The translations under genes and the position numbers were made by a program. From NCBI GenBank assembly GCA_034927685.1, contig JAYFPO010000027.1:1-28645 (forward strand): a stretch of DNA of 28,645 nucleotides, read 5' to 3'. Below are positions 15,876 through 23,190 of the stretch, piece by piece. Origin of the DNA: RGIG3159 sp034927685 (GTDB lineage: Bacteria > Bacillota > Clostridia > Oscillospirales > Oscillospiraceae). The first letter of the stretch is position 1. Each line of letters opens with the position of its first letter. Under the pieces are notes generated by a model that had not been told where the DNA came from, did not search any database, and saw only the letters and a list, made by a program, of their open reading frames with translations.

Positions 15876-15906
15876 TTGACTCTCGAGTAACATGATAGGT
15901 TAGTAT
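15876..15906 (+). promoter_or_regulatory. Possible promoter for the iron alcohol dehydrogenase gene
   Basis: TTGACT at 15876-15881 is a good -35. The -10 is poor: TTAGTA (spacer 18) or TAGTAT (spacer 19). A leader of about 150 bases would separate it from the start codon at 16063. Confidence 0.3.
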
Positions 15907-16062
15907 ATCGGTGTAAGGGGCATAACCGTTATCCAGCAAATAACGGGTTTGTAAAAAAGTGTACCAACCCATAGAATGAGGCTGTTCACCGATCAAAGCG
16001 ATCAACGTCATGTGTGTGTGGGTATCCTTAAAATTGCAAACAAAATTAAGGAGGGTTCTAAT

Positions 16063-17247
16063 ATGCAGGAGTTCTATTATTCTGTTCCAACAAAGGTGTT
16101 CTTTGGCAAGGGCGTAGCAGCCAAGGCAGGAGAGCTGGCACGTCAGTATGGCACAAAGGCTATGGTACTTCATTACGGCGATGGCATAGTAGAAAAGATC
16201 GGTCTATATGACACCGTCATCAACAGCCTCAAGGAAAACGGTGTCGATTACGTTGAACTCAAGGATATCAAACCCAACCCGAGAATCTCAAAGGTTGACG
16301 AAGGCGTTGCGCTTTGCAGAAAAGAAGGCGTTAAGGTCCTCATTCCGCTGGGCGGTGGCAGCTGTATTGATACAGCAAAGGGCATCGCATCATGCTTCAA
16401 CTACGATGGACCGGCATGGGATGTTGTACTCAACTCATCATTGGCAAAGGACAATCTGCCGCTGATTACGATCCCGACGATCGCAGCCACGGGCTCAGAT
16501 ATGGACAGCGATGCCATGCTTTGCAACGAGGCAACGAATGACAAGATGTCACTGAATATCCCGGCTCAGTTCCCGGCATATTCCCTTCTTGATCCCACAT
16601 ACACCTGCACAGTGCCGCGCAGACAGACGGCAGCAGGCGCGGCAGACATCATGTCACACATCATGGAAGTTTACTTCTCCAAGACGCCCGGCGCATTTTT
16701 CCCGGACAGAATCATGGAAGCAATGCTCAAGACATGCGTGAAGTATGGAACGATTGCTTGCTGCGAGGATCCGAGAAATTATGAAGCGCGCGCCAACCTT
16801 TTGTGGACCGCTTCCTGGGGCTGCAACGGCTTCTTTGACTGCGGCAAGATCGGCAGACGCTGGTCTGTGCATCCCATGGAGCATCAGCTCGGCGCATACT
16901 ATGATGAGACCCACGGCATTGGCATCGCTATCCTGACGCCGCACTGGATGAGATATGTCCTCAATGATGACACCAAGGACATGTTCGCTACCTTCGGCAT
17001 GAACGTGCTCGGACTTAGCGCAGAGGGCGACACCATGATCACTGCGAAGAAAGCCATCGATACGCTCGAAGAGCTCTTCCGCACATGGGGCATCCCGAAG
17101 AATCTCCGCGAGAGCGGGATCGGCATTGACGACAAGTCAAAGTTCGAGATCATGGCGGAAAAGGCGCTCGGCCCTGTGGGAAGAATCAACGCGTTCGTTC
17201 CGCTCGACAAGCAGGATGTAATCAACATCTATGACGCAGCCTATTAA
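16063..17247 (+). CDS. Iron-containing (group III) alcohol dehydrogenase
   Basis: 394 residues. I chose the ATG at 16063 because AAGGAGGG lies 9 bases upstream; the frame is open further upstream but has no ribosome site there. The NAD(P)-binding motif is GGGSCIDTAK (97-106) and AATGSDMDSDA is at 141-151. Metal ligands are D195 and H199 (ADIMSH), H270 (HPMEH) and H284 (DETHGIG). This matches the butanol dehydrogenase/YqdH branch, which reduces aldehydes or oxidises alcohols with NAD(P)H. It is the first gene of the catabolic run and is followed by the FGGY kinase after a hairpin. The substrate is probably a C3-C5 aldehyde or hydroxy compound of the pathway; this is inference. Confidence 0.95.
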   Translation: MQEFYYSVPTKVFFGKGVAAKAGELARQYGTKAMVLHYGDGIVEKIGLYDTVINSLKENGVDYVELKDIKPNPRISKVDEGVALCRKEGVKVLIPLGGGSCIDTAKGIASCFNYDGPAWDVVLNSSLAKDNLPLITIPTIAATGSDMDSDAMLCNEATNDKMSLNIPAQFPAYSLLDPTYTCTVPRRQTAAGAADIMSHIMEVYFSKTPGAFFPDRIMEAMLKTCVKYGTIACCEDPRNYEARANLLWTASWGCNGFFDCGKIGRRWSVHPMEHQLGAYYDETHGIGIAILTPHWMRYVLNDDTKDMFATFGMNVLGLSAEGDTMITAKKAIDTLEELFRTWGIPKNLRESGIGIDDKSKFEIMAEKALGPVGRINAFVPLDKQDVINIYDAAY

Positions 17248-17296
17248 TTAAATAATATTTCTTGACAGATAAGATGGCAGGATACTAAATACCATT

Positions 17297-17327
17297 CAGC
17301 GTCCGCCCTTACACAGGGCGGACGCTG
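17297..17327 (+). other. 13-bp perfect hairpin between the alcohol dehydrogenase and kinase genes
   Basis: CAGCGTCCGCCCT (17297-17309) pairs with AGGGCGGACGCTG (17315-17327) around a TACAC loop. No U-tract follows, so it is not a typical intrinsic terminator. It could stabilise the upstream mRNA or tune expression between the two genes. Confidence 0.7.
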
Positions 17328-17351
17328 GAACACTCTGAAAGAAGTTTTTAT

Positions 17352-18881
17352 ATGAAACGTCAGTATTGCATCGGAATAGACAGCGGAACGCAGAGCACGC
17401 GTGCGATGATGTTCGACTTAAGCGGAGAGTTCGTTTGCGGCGCTACGGTAAAGCACAATCCGCTGATACACGGTTCTGACGGCGGCATCTATATGGATGA
17501 GGAGAATCTCTGGACCTCACTTTGTAAAGCAACCCGCGACATGATGTCACAGTTCAAAGGCGATACTGCGGATATCCTCGGAGTTGGCCTTTCGCCCCAT
17601 AACGGCACGGTGTGCTTTATGAAGAATGACGGGTCGCATTTGATCCATCCGATATGCTATCAGGACTACAGAACCACTACCTTGGATCCCATGCCTGACG
17701 ATTGCCCCGCGTGGGAGGCATGGCAGCACCTCAGTTCCAGAGCCAACCTGATCAAGAGCGTCGCACCGGACATTTTCGATCGGGTAGAGAAATATGCTTC
17801 GGTGGGCGGTTACCTGGGCTTCAAGCTGACGGGTAGTTTTGTTGACACAATCAGCAACACGATCGGCAGTATGCCGCTCGACCGGGAACATTTCTGTTAT
17901 GAAAAGCGAGATTGGGTCTATGATTGCGTCGGCATGCGAAAGGATCAGCTTTGCGATGCCTTTTTACCCGGCCAGGCCATGGGCGTGATTTCCGCGAAGG
18001 CCGCAGAAGAGACCGGACTGCCTGCGGGCATTCCTCTTGTAGCCGGCGCAAGCGATAAGCAGACCGAGGCGTTTGGCGCGGGAGCAGTCCATGATGGAGA
18101 CGCATTCATCAGTTATGGCACCGAGGCCAATCTTACCTTTGTATCCAATCATTTTTACACCATGACGCGGTCGCATTTCTTTTACAGTCTGCTGAGCGCG
18201 GTGCCCTATCAGTGGAATTACACGGTACCCATGGCAAGAGGATACTGGCTGATTACCTGGTTCAAGGAACAGTTTGCGCAGGATCTGATGCAGAGGTCGG
18301 AACAGGAAGGCCTGGGACGCTACGGCGCCGAGGATTTCCTCACGGAACAGGCATTGAAGATCCCGGCAGGATGCGAAGGGCTCATGGTGCTTCCGGATTT
18401 TCTCGCGCCGAGAGAGCGCCCGCACAGCAGCGGAACCGTGATCGGATTCAGACCGATACACACCAGGGTACATCTGTTTCGCGCGTTCATTGAAGGAATC
18501 GCAATGACGCTGCGATTGAATTCGGAATCTCTCAAAGAGAGTATGCCGGGTCTGGCACCCATCAAATCGCTTTATGTGGGCGGAGGTGGATCGCGAAGCG
18601 ACCTGAGCATGCAGATCACTGCCGATATCTTCGGCGTTCCTGCCACAAGGGCTTGCTACCATGAGACAGGGTCACTAGGCGCAGCGATGTGTGCCGCAAT
18701 TGGCGCGGGGGCTTTCAGCGGACCCGATGAAGCCGTAAAAATGATCAGCGGCAACACACAGACGTTTGAGCCTGACGAAAAGAATCGGGCGCTGTACGAA
18801 GAGAGATACCAGAAAGTCTTCAGAAATCTCTATTCTGCATTATTGCCGACCTTTGAGACGATGGACGAGCTGAAACGTTAA
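17352..18881 (+). CDS. FGGY-family carbohydrate kinase (xylulokinase-like)
   Basis: 509 residues, normal for the family. The N-terminal phosphate-binding motif is GIDSGTQSTRAMMFD (8-22). The catalytic aspartate is D235 in VAGASDKQTEAFG, where xylulokinase has its base. The second actin-like domain has the glycine-rich segment LYVGGGGSRSDL and GSLGAAMCAAIGAGAF. It should transfer phosphate from ATP to a hydroxyl of a sugar, polyol or related hydroxylated compound. AAAGAAG is a modest ribosome site. The neighbouring aldehyde/alcohol dehydrogenase and aminotransferase suggest a polyol-like or hydroxylated intermediate rather than a standard pentose; no isomerase or epimerase is nearby. Confidence 0.92.
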   Translation: MKRQYCIGIDSGTQSTRAMMFDLSGEFVCGATVKHNPLIHGSDGGIYMDEENLWTSLCKATRDMMSQFKGDTADILGVGLSPHNGTVCFMKNDGSHLIHPICYQDYRTTTLDPMPDDCPAWEAWQHLSSRANLIKSVAPDIFDRVEKYASVGGYLGFKLTGSFVDTISNTIGSMPLDREHFCYEKRDWVYDCVGMRKDQLCDAFLPGQAMGVISAKAAEETGLPAGIPLVAGASDKQTEAFGAGAVHDGDAFISYGTEANLTFVSNHFYTMTRSHFFYSLLSAVPYQWNYTVPMARGYWLITWFKEQFAQDLMQRSEQEGLGRYGAEDFLTEQALKIPAGCEGLMVLPDFLAPRERPHSSGTVIGFRPIHTRVHLFRAFIEGIAMTLRLNSESLKESMPGLAPIKSLYVGGGGSRSDLSMQITADIFGVPATRACYHETGSLGAAMCAAIGAGAFSGPDEAVKMISGNTQTFEPDEKNRALYEERYQKVFRNLYSALLPTFETMDELKR

Positions 18882-18905
18882 AAATTCTGAAAAGAGGTAT
18901 TCCCA

Positions 18906-19979
18906 ATGAGATTATCGAGTTATCTGACAAGTATGCCGGCATATAGCCCTGCACCCAATACATGCAAAATCAGACTCAACACAAATGAAAGTCCTTATGA
19001 TCTTCCGGATAATCTCCGCAAAGAGGTACTCGAGAAGATCGGAGAGATGGCATTCAACCGCTACCCGAATCCCAGAGCGATCCAGCTCCGCGATGCCGCG
19101 GCGGCTTTTTACGGCGTTGATCCTTCCATGATCATGCCGGGCAACGGCTCCGGCGAGTGGATCAAGATGCTGGTATCCGATTTGATGGAGCACGGCAGCA
19201 AGCTTCTGCTTCTCGACCCCGATTTCTTCATTTACCGCAGGCAGGCGGGATTCGCTGCAATTGAGTCACAGATAGTTTCCAAGGACGCAGACGGTTTCTT
19301 CACATTGGAAGGTATTCTGAATACCATAAAGGCTGAAAAGCCGGATCTCTTTATTTTTTCCAATCCCTGCAACCCGACAGGCCAGGGCTTTGACAAAGAG
19401 GAAGTGAAGCAGATTATCGCAGCGTGCGGAGACGCTGTTGTGATCGTCGACGAAGCATACAATGACTTTTATGGGGAGAGCATCATCGATTATGCGGTAA
19501 CCAGAGAAAATGTCATCGTTCTGCGCACCTGCTCAAAGGCAGTCGGCATTGCCTGCGCAAGAGTCGGTTTTGCAATTTCCAATCCGAAGATGATCGATCT
19601 CATCAACCATATCAGATCCCCGTACAGCGTAAGCCAGCCTGCACAAATCATCGGTGAGGTAGTGCTGAAAAACAAGAAATATCTGAAAGAGATCACAGCC
19701 AAGGTGATCGAAGACAGAGAAATTACGTATCGGCAGCTCGCGGCGCTCGCCGACCAGTATCCTGATATTTTTATCATCACGCCTTCCGTCAGCAATTCCT
19801 TCTTCGCACGGTTCAAGAATTCAGAAAAGATTTGCGACGCACTGAAGGAGCGCAGCATATCTGTCCGCAATTTCCCGAAAGCGGCGATCCCCCACACGAG
19901 AATTACCGTCGGAACGACCGAAGAAAACAAAGCTTTGGTAGAGGCACTTACCGAAATACTTGCAGATCAGGCAAGATAA
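18906..19979 (+). CDS. PLP-dependent aminotransferase, HisC/CobD-like (class I/II)
   Basis: 357 residues. The PLP lysine is K211 in RTCSKAVGIA, the pyridine-binding aspartate is D182 in VDEAYNDF, N156 lies in SNPCNPTG, and arginine 219 follows. RLNTNESPYDLP at the N-terminus is typical of histidinol-phosphate aminotransferases, and the family also contains threonine-phosphate decarboxylase (CobD). No other histidine genes are present, so biosynthesis of histidine is unlikely. Because the gene follows a kinase, the substrate may be a phosphorylated amino compound; this is inference. AAGAGGT precedes the ATG. Only 16 bases separate its stop from the next start. Confidence 0.9.
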   Translation: MRLSSYLTSMPAYSPAPNTCKIRLNTNESPYDLPDNLRKEVLEKIGEMAFNRYPNPRAIQLRDAAAAFYGVDPSMIMPGNGSGEWIKMLVSDLMEHGSKLLLLDPDFFIYRRQAGFAAIESQIVSKDADGFFTLEGILNTIKAEKPDLFIFSNPCNPTGQGFDKEEVKQIIAACGDAVVIVDEAYNDFYGESIIDYAVTRENVIVLRTCSKAVGIACARVGFAISNPKMIDLINHIRSPYSVSQPAQIIGEVVLKNKKYLKEITAKVIEDREITYRQLAALADQYPDIFIITPSVSNSFFARFKNSEKICDALKERSISVRNFPKAAIPHTRITVGTTEENKALVEALTEILADQAR

Positions 19980-19995
19980 AAAGGAGACGAATAAA

Positions 19996-20688
19996 ATGGG
20001 TAGTGAAATGATTAAAGGGACAAAAGCAGTTATCATGCTGACGGACAACGATCTCACGGTCGACAATGCCGCAGAATTCTTCAATTCCGCCAAGGACGCG
20101 CCGATTCAGAACTGGGGATTCAAGAGCGTTGGTCAGCCGCATGATGTGATGTATGCGCTCGCCGACACGATCAAATCCGCCGGCAAGAACCTGTTCCTGG
20201 AGTCGATCACGTATACGGAGGAAGAATATCAATTCCTAGCCGAGTTTTCCAAGAAGGCGGGCGTGGACTGCGTTCTGGGTACGATCTACAATAAGGGCCT
20301 TCATGAAGCACTGCGCAATGCAGGCGTTCTGTACTGCCCGTTCATTGCCAAGACACCCGGACTTCCCGCCAGAATTATCAAGAGCAGAGAAGAGATCATG
20401 GCGGATCTCAAGGAAGCCATGGACAACGGCGCCGGCGGTGTTTCGATCCCGGCCTATATGCATGATAAGATGAGCGGCAAGGAGATCCTGAGCATGATTC
20501 GCAAAGAGACACCGGATTATCCGATTCTCGTAGCTGGTCGTGTCAAGACTTACGAACGCATTGACGAGATGTTCGAGCTGAACACCAGCTTTACGATCGG
20601 CGGCGCGCTGTTCAGAGCCGAGCTTACAGAGGGTTCATTCAGCGACAATGTCAATACACTGAGCAATTACATGGAAAAGAGCCGATAA
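19996..20688 (+). CDS. TIM-barrel-like protein of unknown function
   Basis: 230 residues starting at the ATG at 19996, with AAGGAG directly after the stop of the aminotransferase gene. I do not recognise a named family. Alternating strands and helices are visible: AVIMLT, DVMYALADTI, LFLESITY, DCVLGTIYN, VLYCPFIAKTPG, GAGGVSIPAYM, YPILVAGRVKTYERIDEM, FTIGGALFRAEL. The end segments (VAGRVKT, then IGGALF) resemble the phosphate-binding strand 7/8 loops of beta/alpha barrels such as KDPG aldolase or thiamine-phosphate synthase. It is probably an aldolase, isomerase or phosphate-binding enzyme of the same pathway as the kinase and aminotransferase. It is the last gene of this sub-operon. Confidence 0.75.
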   Translation: MGSEMIKGTKAVIMLTDNDLTVDNAAEFFNSAKDAPIQNWGFKSVGQPHDVMYALADTIKSAGKNLFLESITYTEEEYQFLAEFSKKAGVDCVLGTIYNKGLHEALRNAGVLYCPFIAKTPGLPARIIKSREEIMADLKEAMDNGAGGVSIPAYMHDKMSGKEILSMIRKETPDYPILVAGRVKTYERIDEMFELNTSFTIGGALFRAELTEGSFSDNVNTLSNYMEKSR

Positions 20689-20711
20689 AAGGCGATCTGT
20701 TTGCTTTTTAC

Positions 20712-20776
20712 TGAGAGTTTGGCTTGACCGATTCCTAAGAGGCACAGGAGAGAGATTCTGCTGACTCTCACTTTTT
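20712..20776 (+). terminator. Possible weak terminator after the TIM-barrel gene
   Basis: TGAGAGT (20712-20718) can pair with ACTCTCA (20764-20770), and a shorter GAGAG/CTCTC pair is nested nearby; a run of six T follows at 20772-20777. The long loop makes this uncertain. Confidence 0.35.
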
Positions 20777-20796
20777 TGCCGGGAACGTCGCGCCTA

Positions 20797-20832
20797 TCGT
20801 ACTTCATGAATGCAGTGATTCGTGAAGTACGA
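20797..20832. repeat. 15-bp inverted repeat (hairpin) in the spacer before the FAH-family gene
   Basis: TCGTACTTCATGAAT (20797-20811) pairs with ATTCGTGAAGTACGA (20818-20832) apart from one G-T pair; the loop is GCAGTG. No U-tract follows. It may be a mobile-element end, a protein-binding site or a folded RNA. The 693-base spacer 20689-21381 otherwise contains only the transposase relic. Confidence 0.65.
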
Positions 20833-21118
20833 AACCTCTCATTCTTCCGGGACGGCCCTCGATGGATGGCTGCTGCATCTGTCTTGCGACTCCCCCAGTA
20901 AATTGCTGCTGCCTTACGCCAGTCGAGAAGGCTGAACCATAATTCTTTTATTATTTCAGGCAACACCGCGCAGAAAAAGGGTGTTGAAAGCAGACGAAAT
21001 ATGATAAAATAGAAGCATGGACAGACAGATGAGATCCTGAATCGGCGCGAGTGCGGACAAAGTGAAAAAAATCCTGGCGCGAAGCAAGCGCAACGTTCCG
21101 TAGGGGAAATGGACTGCC

Positions 21119-21298
21119 ATGATTATGCCGTGCTGCTGCAAAGAAGCGCGCGGTAACAAGCCCGGCAAATTGGAACGGCACCTGCCGCAAAGCCCGCACA
21201 CGCTGTCCGACGAAGCGACGGTTGCCGAAGTGATCGACAGCCGCGCCTTTTCGGACTTTTGTGGCGTGGAAACGCGCAATCAGGTATCGTGGCCCTGA
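21119..21298 (+). pseudogene. Relic of an IS5-type (DDE) transposase
   Basis: The frame ending at the TGA at 21296 encodes HTLSDEATVAEVIDSRAFSD followed by FCGVETRNQVSWP. This closely resembles the conserved N-terminal block LSDEA-VAEVIDSRAFSDFCG of IS5-group transposases, which normally continues VPDGDTLGRFRN; here it is cut short by a stop. No catalytic DDE residues remain and no clear terminal repeats were found. It is recognised by memory of the family, not by a search. Confidence 0.55.
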
Positions 21299-21381
21299 GT
21301 CGCTCCGTGTGGGCGAATCTATCGTGTCGATGCGCGATCCAGTGAACGAGCAGACACGAAATGCTTTCGCGAGGTTTGAAA

Positions 21382-22164
21382 ATGAAAAAATACGCCCGTA
21401 TCAATTATGAAGGAAAAACATGCTTTGCCCGTATGAACGAGGATGAAAAATGGCATCTTCTCGATGGCAATGATCCTGGCTCTTTTTCGGATACCGGCAT
21501 CATTGTGGAGAACCCAAGCATCCAACGCATTCCCTGTATGCCGACCAAAATCGTTGGGGTCGGGCTGAACTACATGGATATGGAACTGATGCCGGGCGAG
21601 AGTTTTCCCAGAAGACCCAAGCTGTATATCAAGCCGCTGTCCGCCATGATCGGAGACGGGGAGGACATCATCCTCTCGCCCATGGTGCATGACCCCAGCA
21701 GCGAGGTTGAGCTGGCGGTCGTCATAGGCAGATATTGCTCGCATGTGAGCCAGGAAGATGCACAAAAATATATATGGGGATATCTGCTTGCCAACGATAT
21801 GACGGCCAGCGACCTTCAAAAGGAAGATGTCGTATGGGGTCGAGCAAAGACCTTTGACACCTTCTGTCCGGTTTCGCAGCACATCATTTCAGAGGTTGAT
21901 GTATCAGATCTGGAGATTTCGACGAGAATTAATGGGAAGCTTGGCCAGCACGGCTCAACGAAGGACATGCTGAAAAAGATCCCATGGCTCATTTCCTATA
22001 TTTCCTATGTTTATGCGCTCCAGCCCGGCGACCTGCTGCTTACCGGCACGCCCACAGGATATGGGGATCCGGTCAAGGCAGGCGATCTGCTCGAGATGGA
22101 GATCGAAAACATAGGCAAGATGCACAACAGAGTCAAGGCCGCGGATTACATCTGCGAGTTTTGA
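21382..22164 (+). CDS. Fumarylacetoacetate hydrolase (FAH) family protein
   Basis: 260 residues from the ATG at 21382 (GAGGT 6 bases upstream). The FAH C-terminal catalytic domain is clear: KIVGVGLNYMDM, PKLYIKPLSAMIGDGEDIIL, SSEVELAVVIGRYC with the metal-binding glutamates, GYLLANDMTASDLQ with the metal-binding aspartate, WGRAKTFDTFCPV, and LLTGTPTGYG. The family includes acylpyruvases, 2-keto-4-pentenoate hydratase-like enzymes, oxaloacetate decarboxylases and isomerases acting on 2-oxo acids with Mg2+. It heads a new run with the CitE-like lyase 34 bases downstream, so it probably hydrates, isomerises, cleaves or decarboxylates a 2-oxo acid that feeds the CoA-dependent steps. Confidence 0.93.
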   Translation: MKKYARINYEGKTCFARMNEDEKWHLLDGNDPGSFSDTGIIVENPSIQRIPCMPTKIVGVGLNYMDMELMPGESFPRRPKLYIKPLSAMIGDGEDIILSPMVHDPSSEVELAVVIGRYCSHVSQEDAQKYIWGYLLANDMTASDLQKEDVVWGRAKTFDTFCPVSQHIISEVDVSDLEISTRINGKLGQHGSTKDMLKKIPWLISYISYVYALQPGDLLLTGTPTGYGDPVKAGDLLEMEIENIGKMHNRVKAADYICEF

Positions 22165-22198
22165 AATACAATCGAATTATATTTATGGAGGCAGTAAA

Positions 22199-23092
22199 AT
22201 GGCAGTCAGAAGAACAGATCTTTATTTGCCGGCAAACAACGCACATATGATAGAGAAGGCACCCACACGCGGCGCCGACGTAATTACGCTTGACCTTGAG
22301 GATGCGGTTCCGATGTCCGAGAAAGCCGCGGCCAGAGAAATCGCAAAGAAATGGATTCCCCAGATGCGCAGAAATGGTGCCGAGTCGTGGGTCAGAATCA
22401 ACGCATGGGATACGGATCTTACCATGGAAGACCTCGATGCAGTGGTGATGGAAGGCCTGGACGGCATCACGCTTCCGAAATGCTCCGGTCCTGATGATGT
22501 CAAGCGACTCGACTTCATGCTCACAGATCTTGAGAAGAAGCGCGGTCTCCCCGTAGGCGGTATTAAAATGGCCATTCTCATCGAGACCGCGATTGGCGTC
22601 ATGTATGTTGACCAGGCGGTATGGTGCTCGGACAGACTTGTAGCAGTCATCTTCGGTGCGGTTGACTACACCCGTGATATGCGTGTTACCAGAACCGACA
22701 AGGCGGACGAGCAGAGCTATGCACGAGCAAAAATCGGGGTTGCCGCCAGAGCGGCAGGACTGGTTGCCGAAGACGCTCCTTTCCCGAATTATTCCGATGA
22801 TGCGGCATTCGAGGCAAATACCCTGAGTGGCGCGCAGCTTGGCTTTGAGGGACGTCAAATTATCCATCCGCGCCAGATACCCATCGCCCACAAGGTATAT
22901 TCCCCCACGCCCGCGCGCATTGAATGGGCAAAGAAGATCACCAAGGCATTTGAAGAGGAAGGCCTTGCAAAGGGTTCCGCTTCCGTAGGCGTCGATGGGC
23001 AGATGATTGATACTCCGGTATACCGCGATGGTCTCAATATTCTCGCAAGAGTAAAGGAAATTGAGGAAAAAGAGGCAACGAAGAAGAACTGA
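22199..23092 (+). CDS. CitE-like lyase (HpcH/HpaI aldolase / citrate lyase beta family)
   Basis: 297 residues with GGAGG before the ATG. Family motifs: RTDLYLPANN, VITLDLEDAVP, ESWVRINAWDT with the carboxylate-binding arginine, MAILIETAIGVMY with the metal-binding glutamate, FGAVDYTRDM with the metal-binding aspartate, and EGRQIIHPRQI. These proteins cleave 3-hydroxyacyl-CoA or acyl-ACP such as citryl-, malyl- or citramalyl-CoA into an acyl thioester plus a 2-oxo acid. CitF is encoded further along (25784), but no citD acyl carrier gene lies in the window, so the natural substrate may be a CoA ester. Its last 21 codons and trailer are duplicated at 24446-24524. Confidence 0.93.
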   Translation: MAVRRTDLYLPANNAHMIEKAPTRGADVITLDLEDAVPMSEKAAAREIAKKWIPQMRRNGAESWVRINAWDTDLTMEDLDAVVMEGLDGITLPKCSGPDDVKRLDFMLTDLEKKRGLPVGGIKMAILIETAIGVMYVDQAVWCSDRLVAVIFGAVDYTRDMRVTRTDKADEQSYARAKIGVAARAAGLVAEDAPFPNYSDDAAFEANTLSGAQLGFEGRQIIHPRQIPIAHKVYSPTPARIEWAKKITKAFEEEGLAKGSASVGVDGQMIDTPVYRDGLNILARVKEIEEKEATKKN

Positions 23093-23109
23093 TATCTGAA
23101 CGGGACAGG
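23027..23109 (+). repeat. Duplicated 3' end of the citE-like gene, copy A
   Basis: This segment covers the last 21 codons (DGLNILARVKEIEEKEATKK...), the TGA and 17 bases after it. It matches copy B at 24446-24524 with a few substitutions and small gaps; shared blocks include GATGGTCTCAA, GCAACGAA, AACTGAT and GGGACAGG. Confidence 0.8.
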
Positions 23110-23190
23110 CGCTTTGGGATGCTGGTCTGAAAATGGGGCGTCATGCAGCGCGTCTGATTATGCTTCTTGCATCAATCTGGGAGGGTGAGA

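Larger units (their letters stand above)
15393..16062. other. Spacer without a convincing gene, with two structured inverted repeats
   Basis: No supported coding sequence lies between the corrinoid terminator and the iron alcohol dehydrogenase gene. A minus-strand frame at 15479-15781 has protein-like stretches (for example FGSNIRDIGALLHAVPPAQR) but no ribosome site; it may be a relic. The region holds the inverted repeats at 15709-15782 and 15818-15856 and a possible promoter near 15876, listed separately. Confidence 0.5.

Noticed and set aside
15811..16173. 120-codon minus-strand frame upstream of and overlapping the alcohol dehydrogenase gene
   Set aside because: Part overlaps the start of a certain gene; no ribosome site and no recognised domain. 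A relic cannot be excluded.
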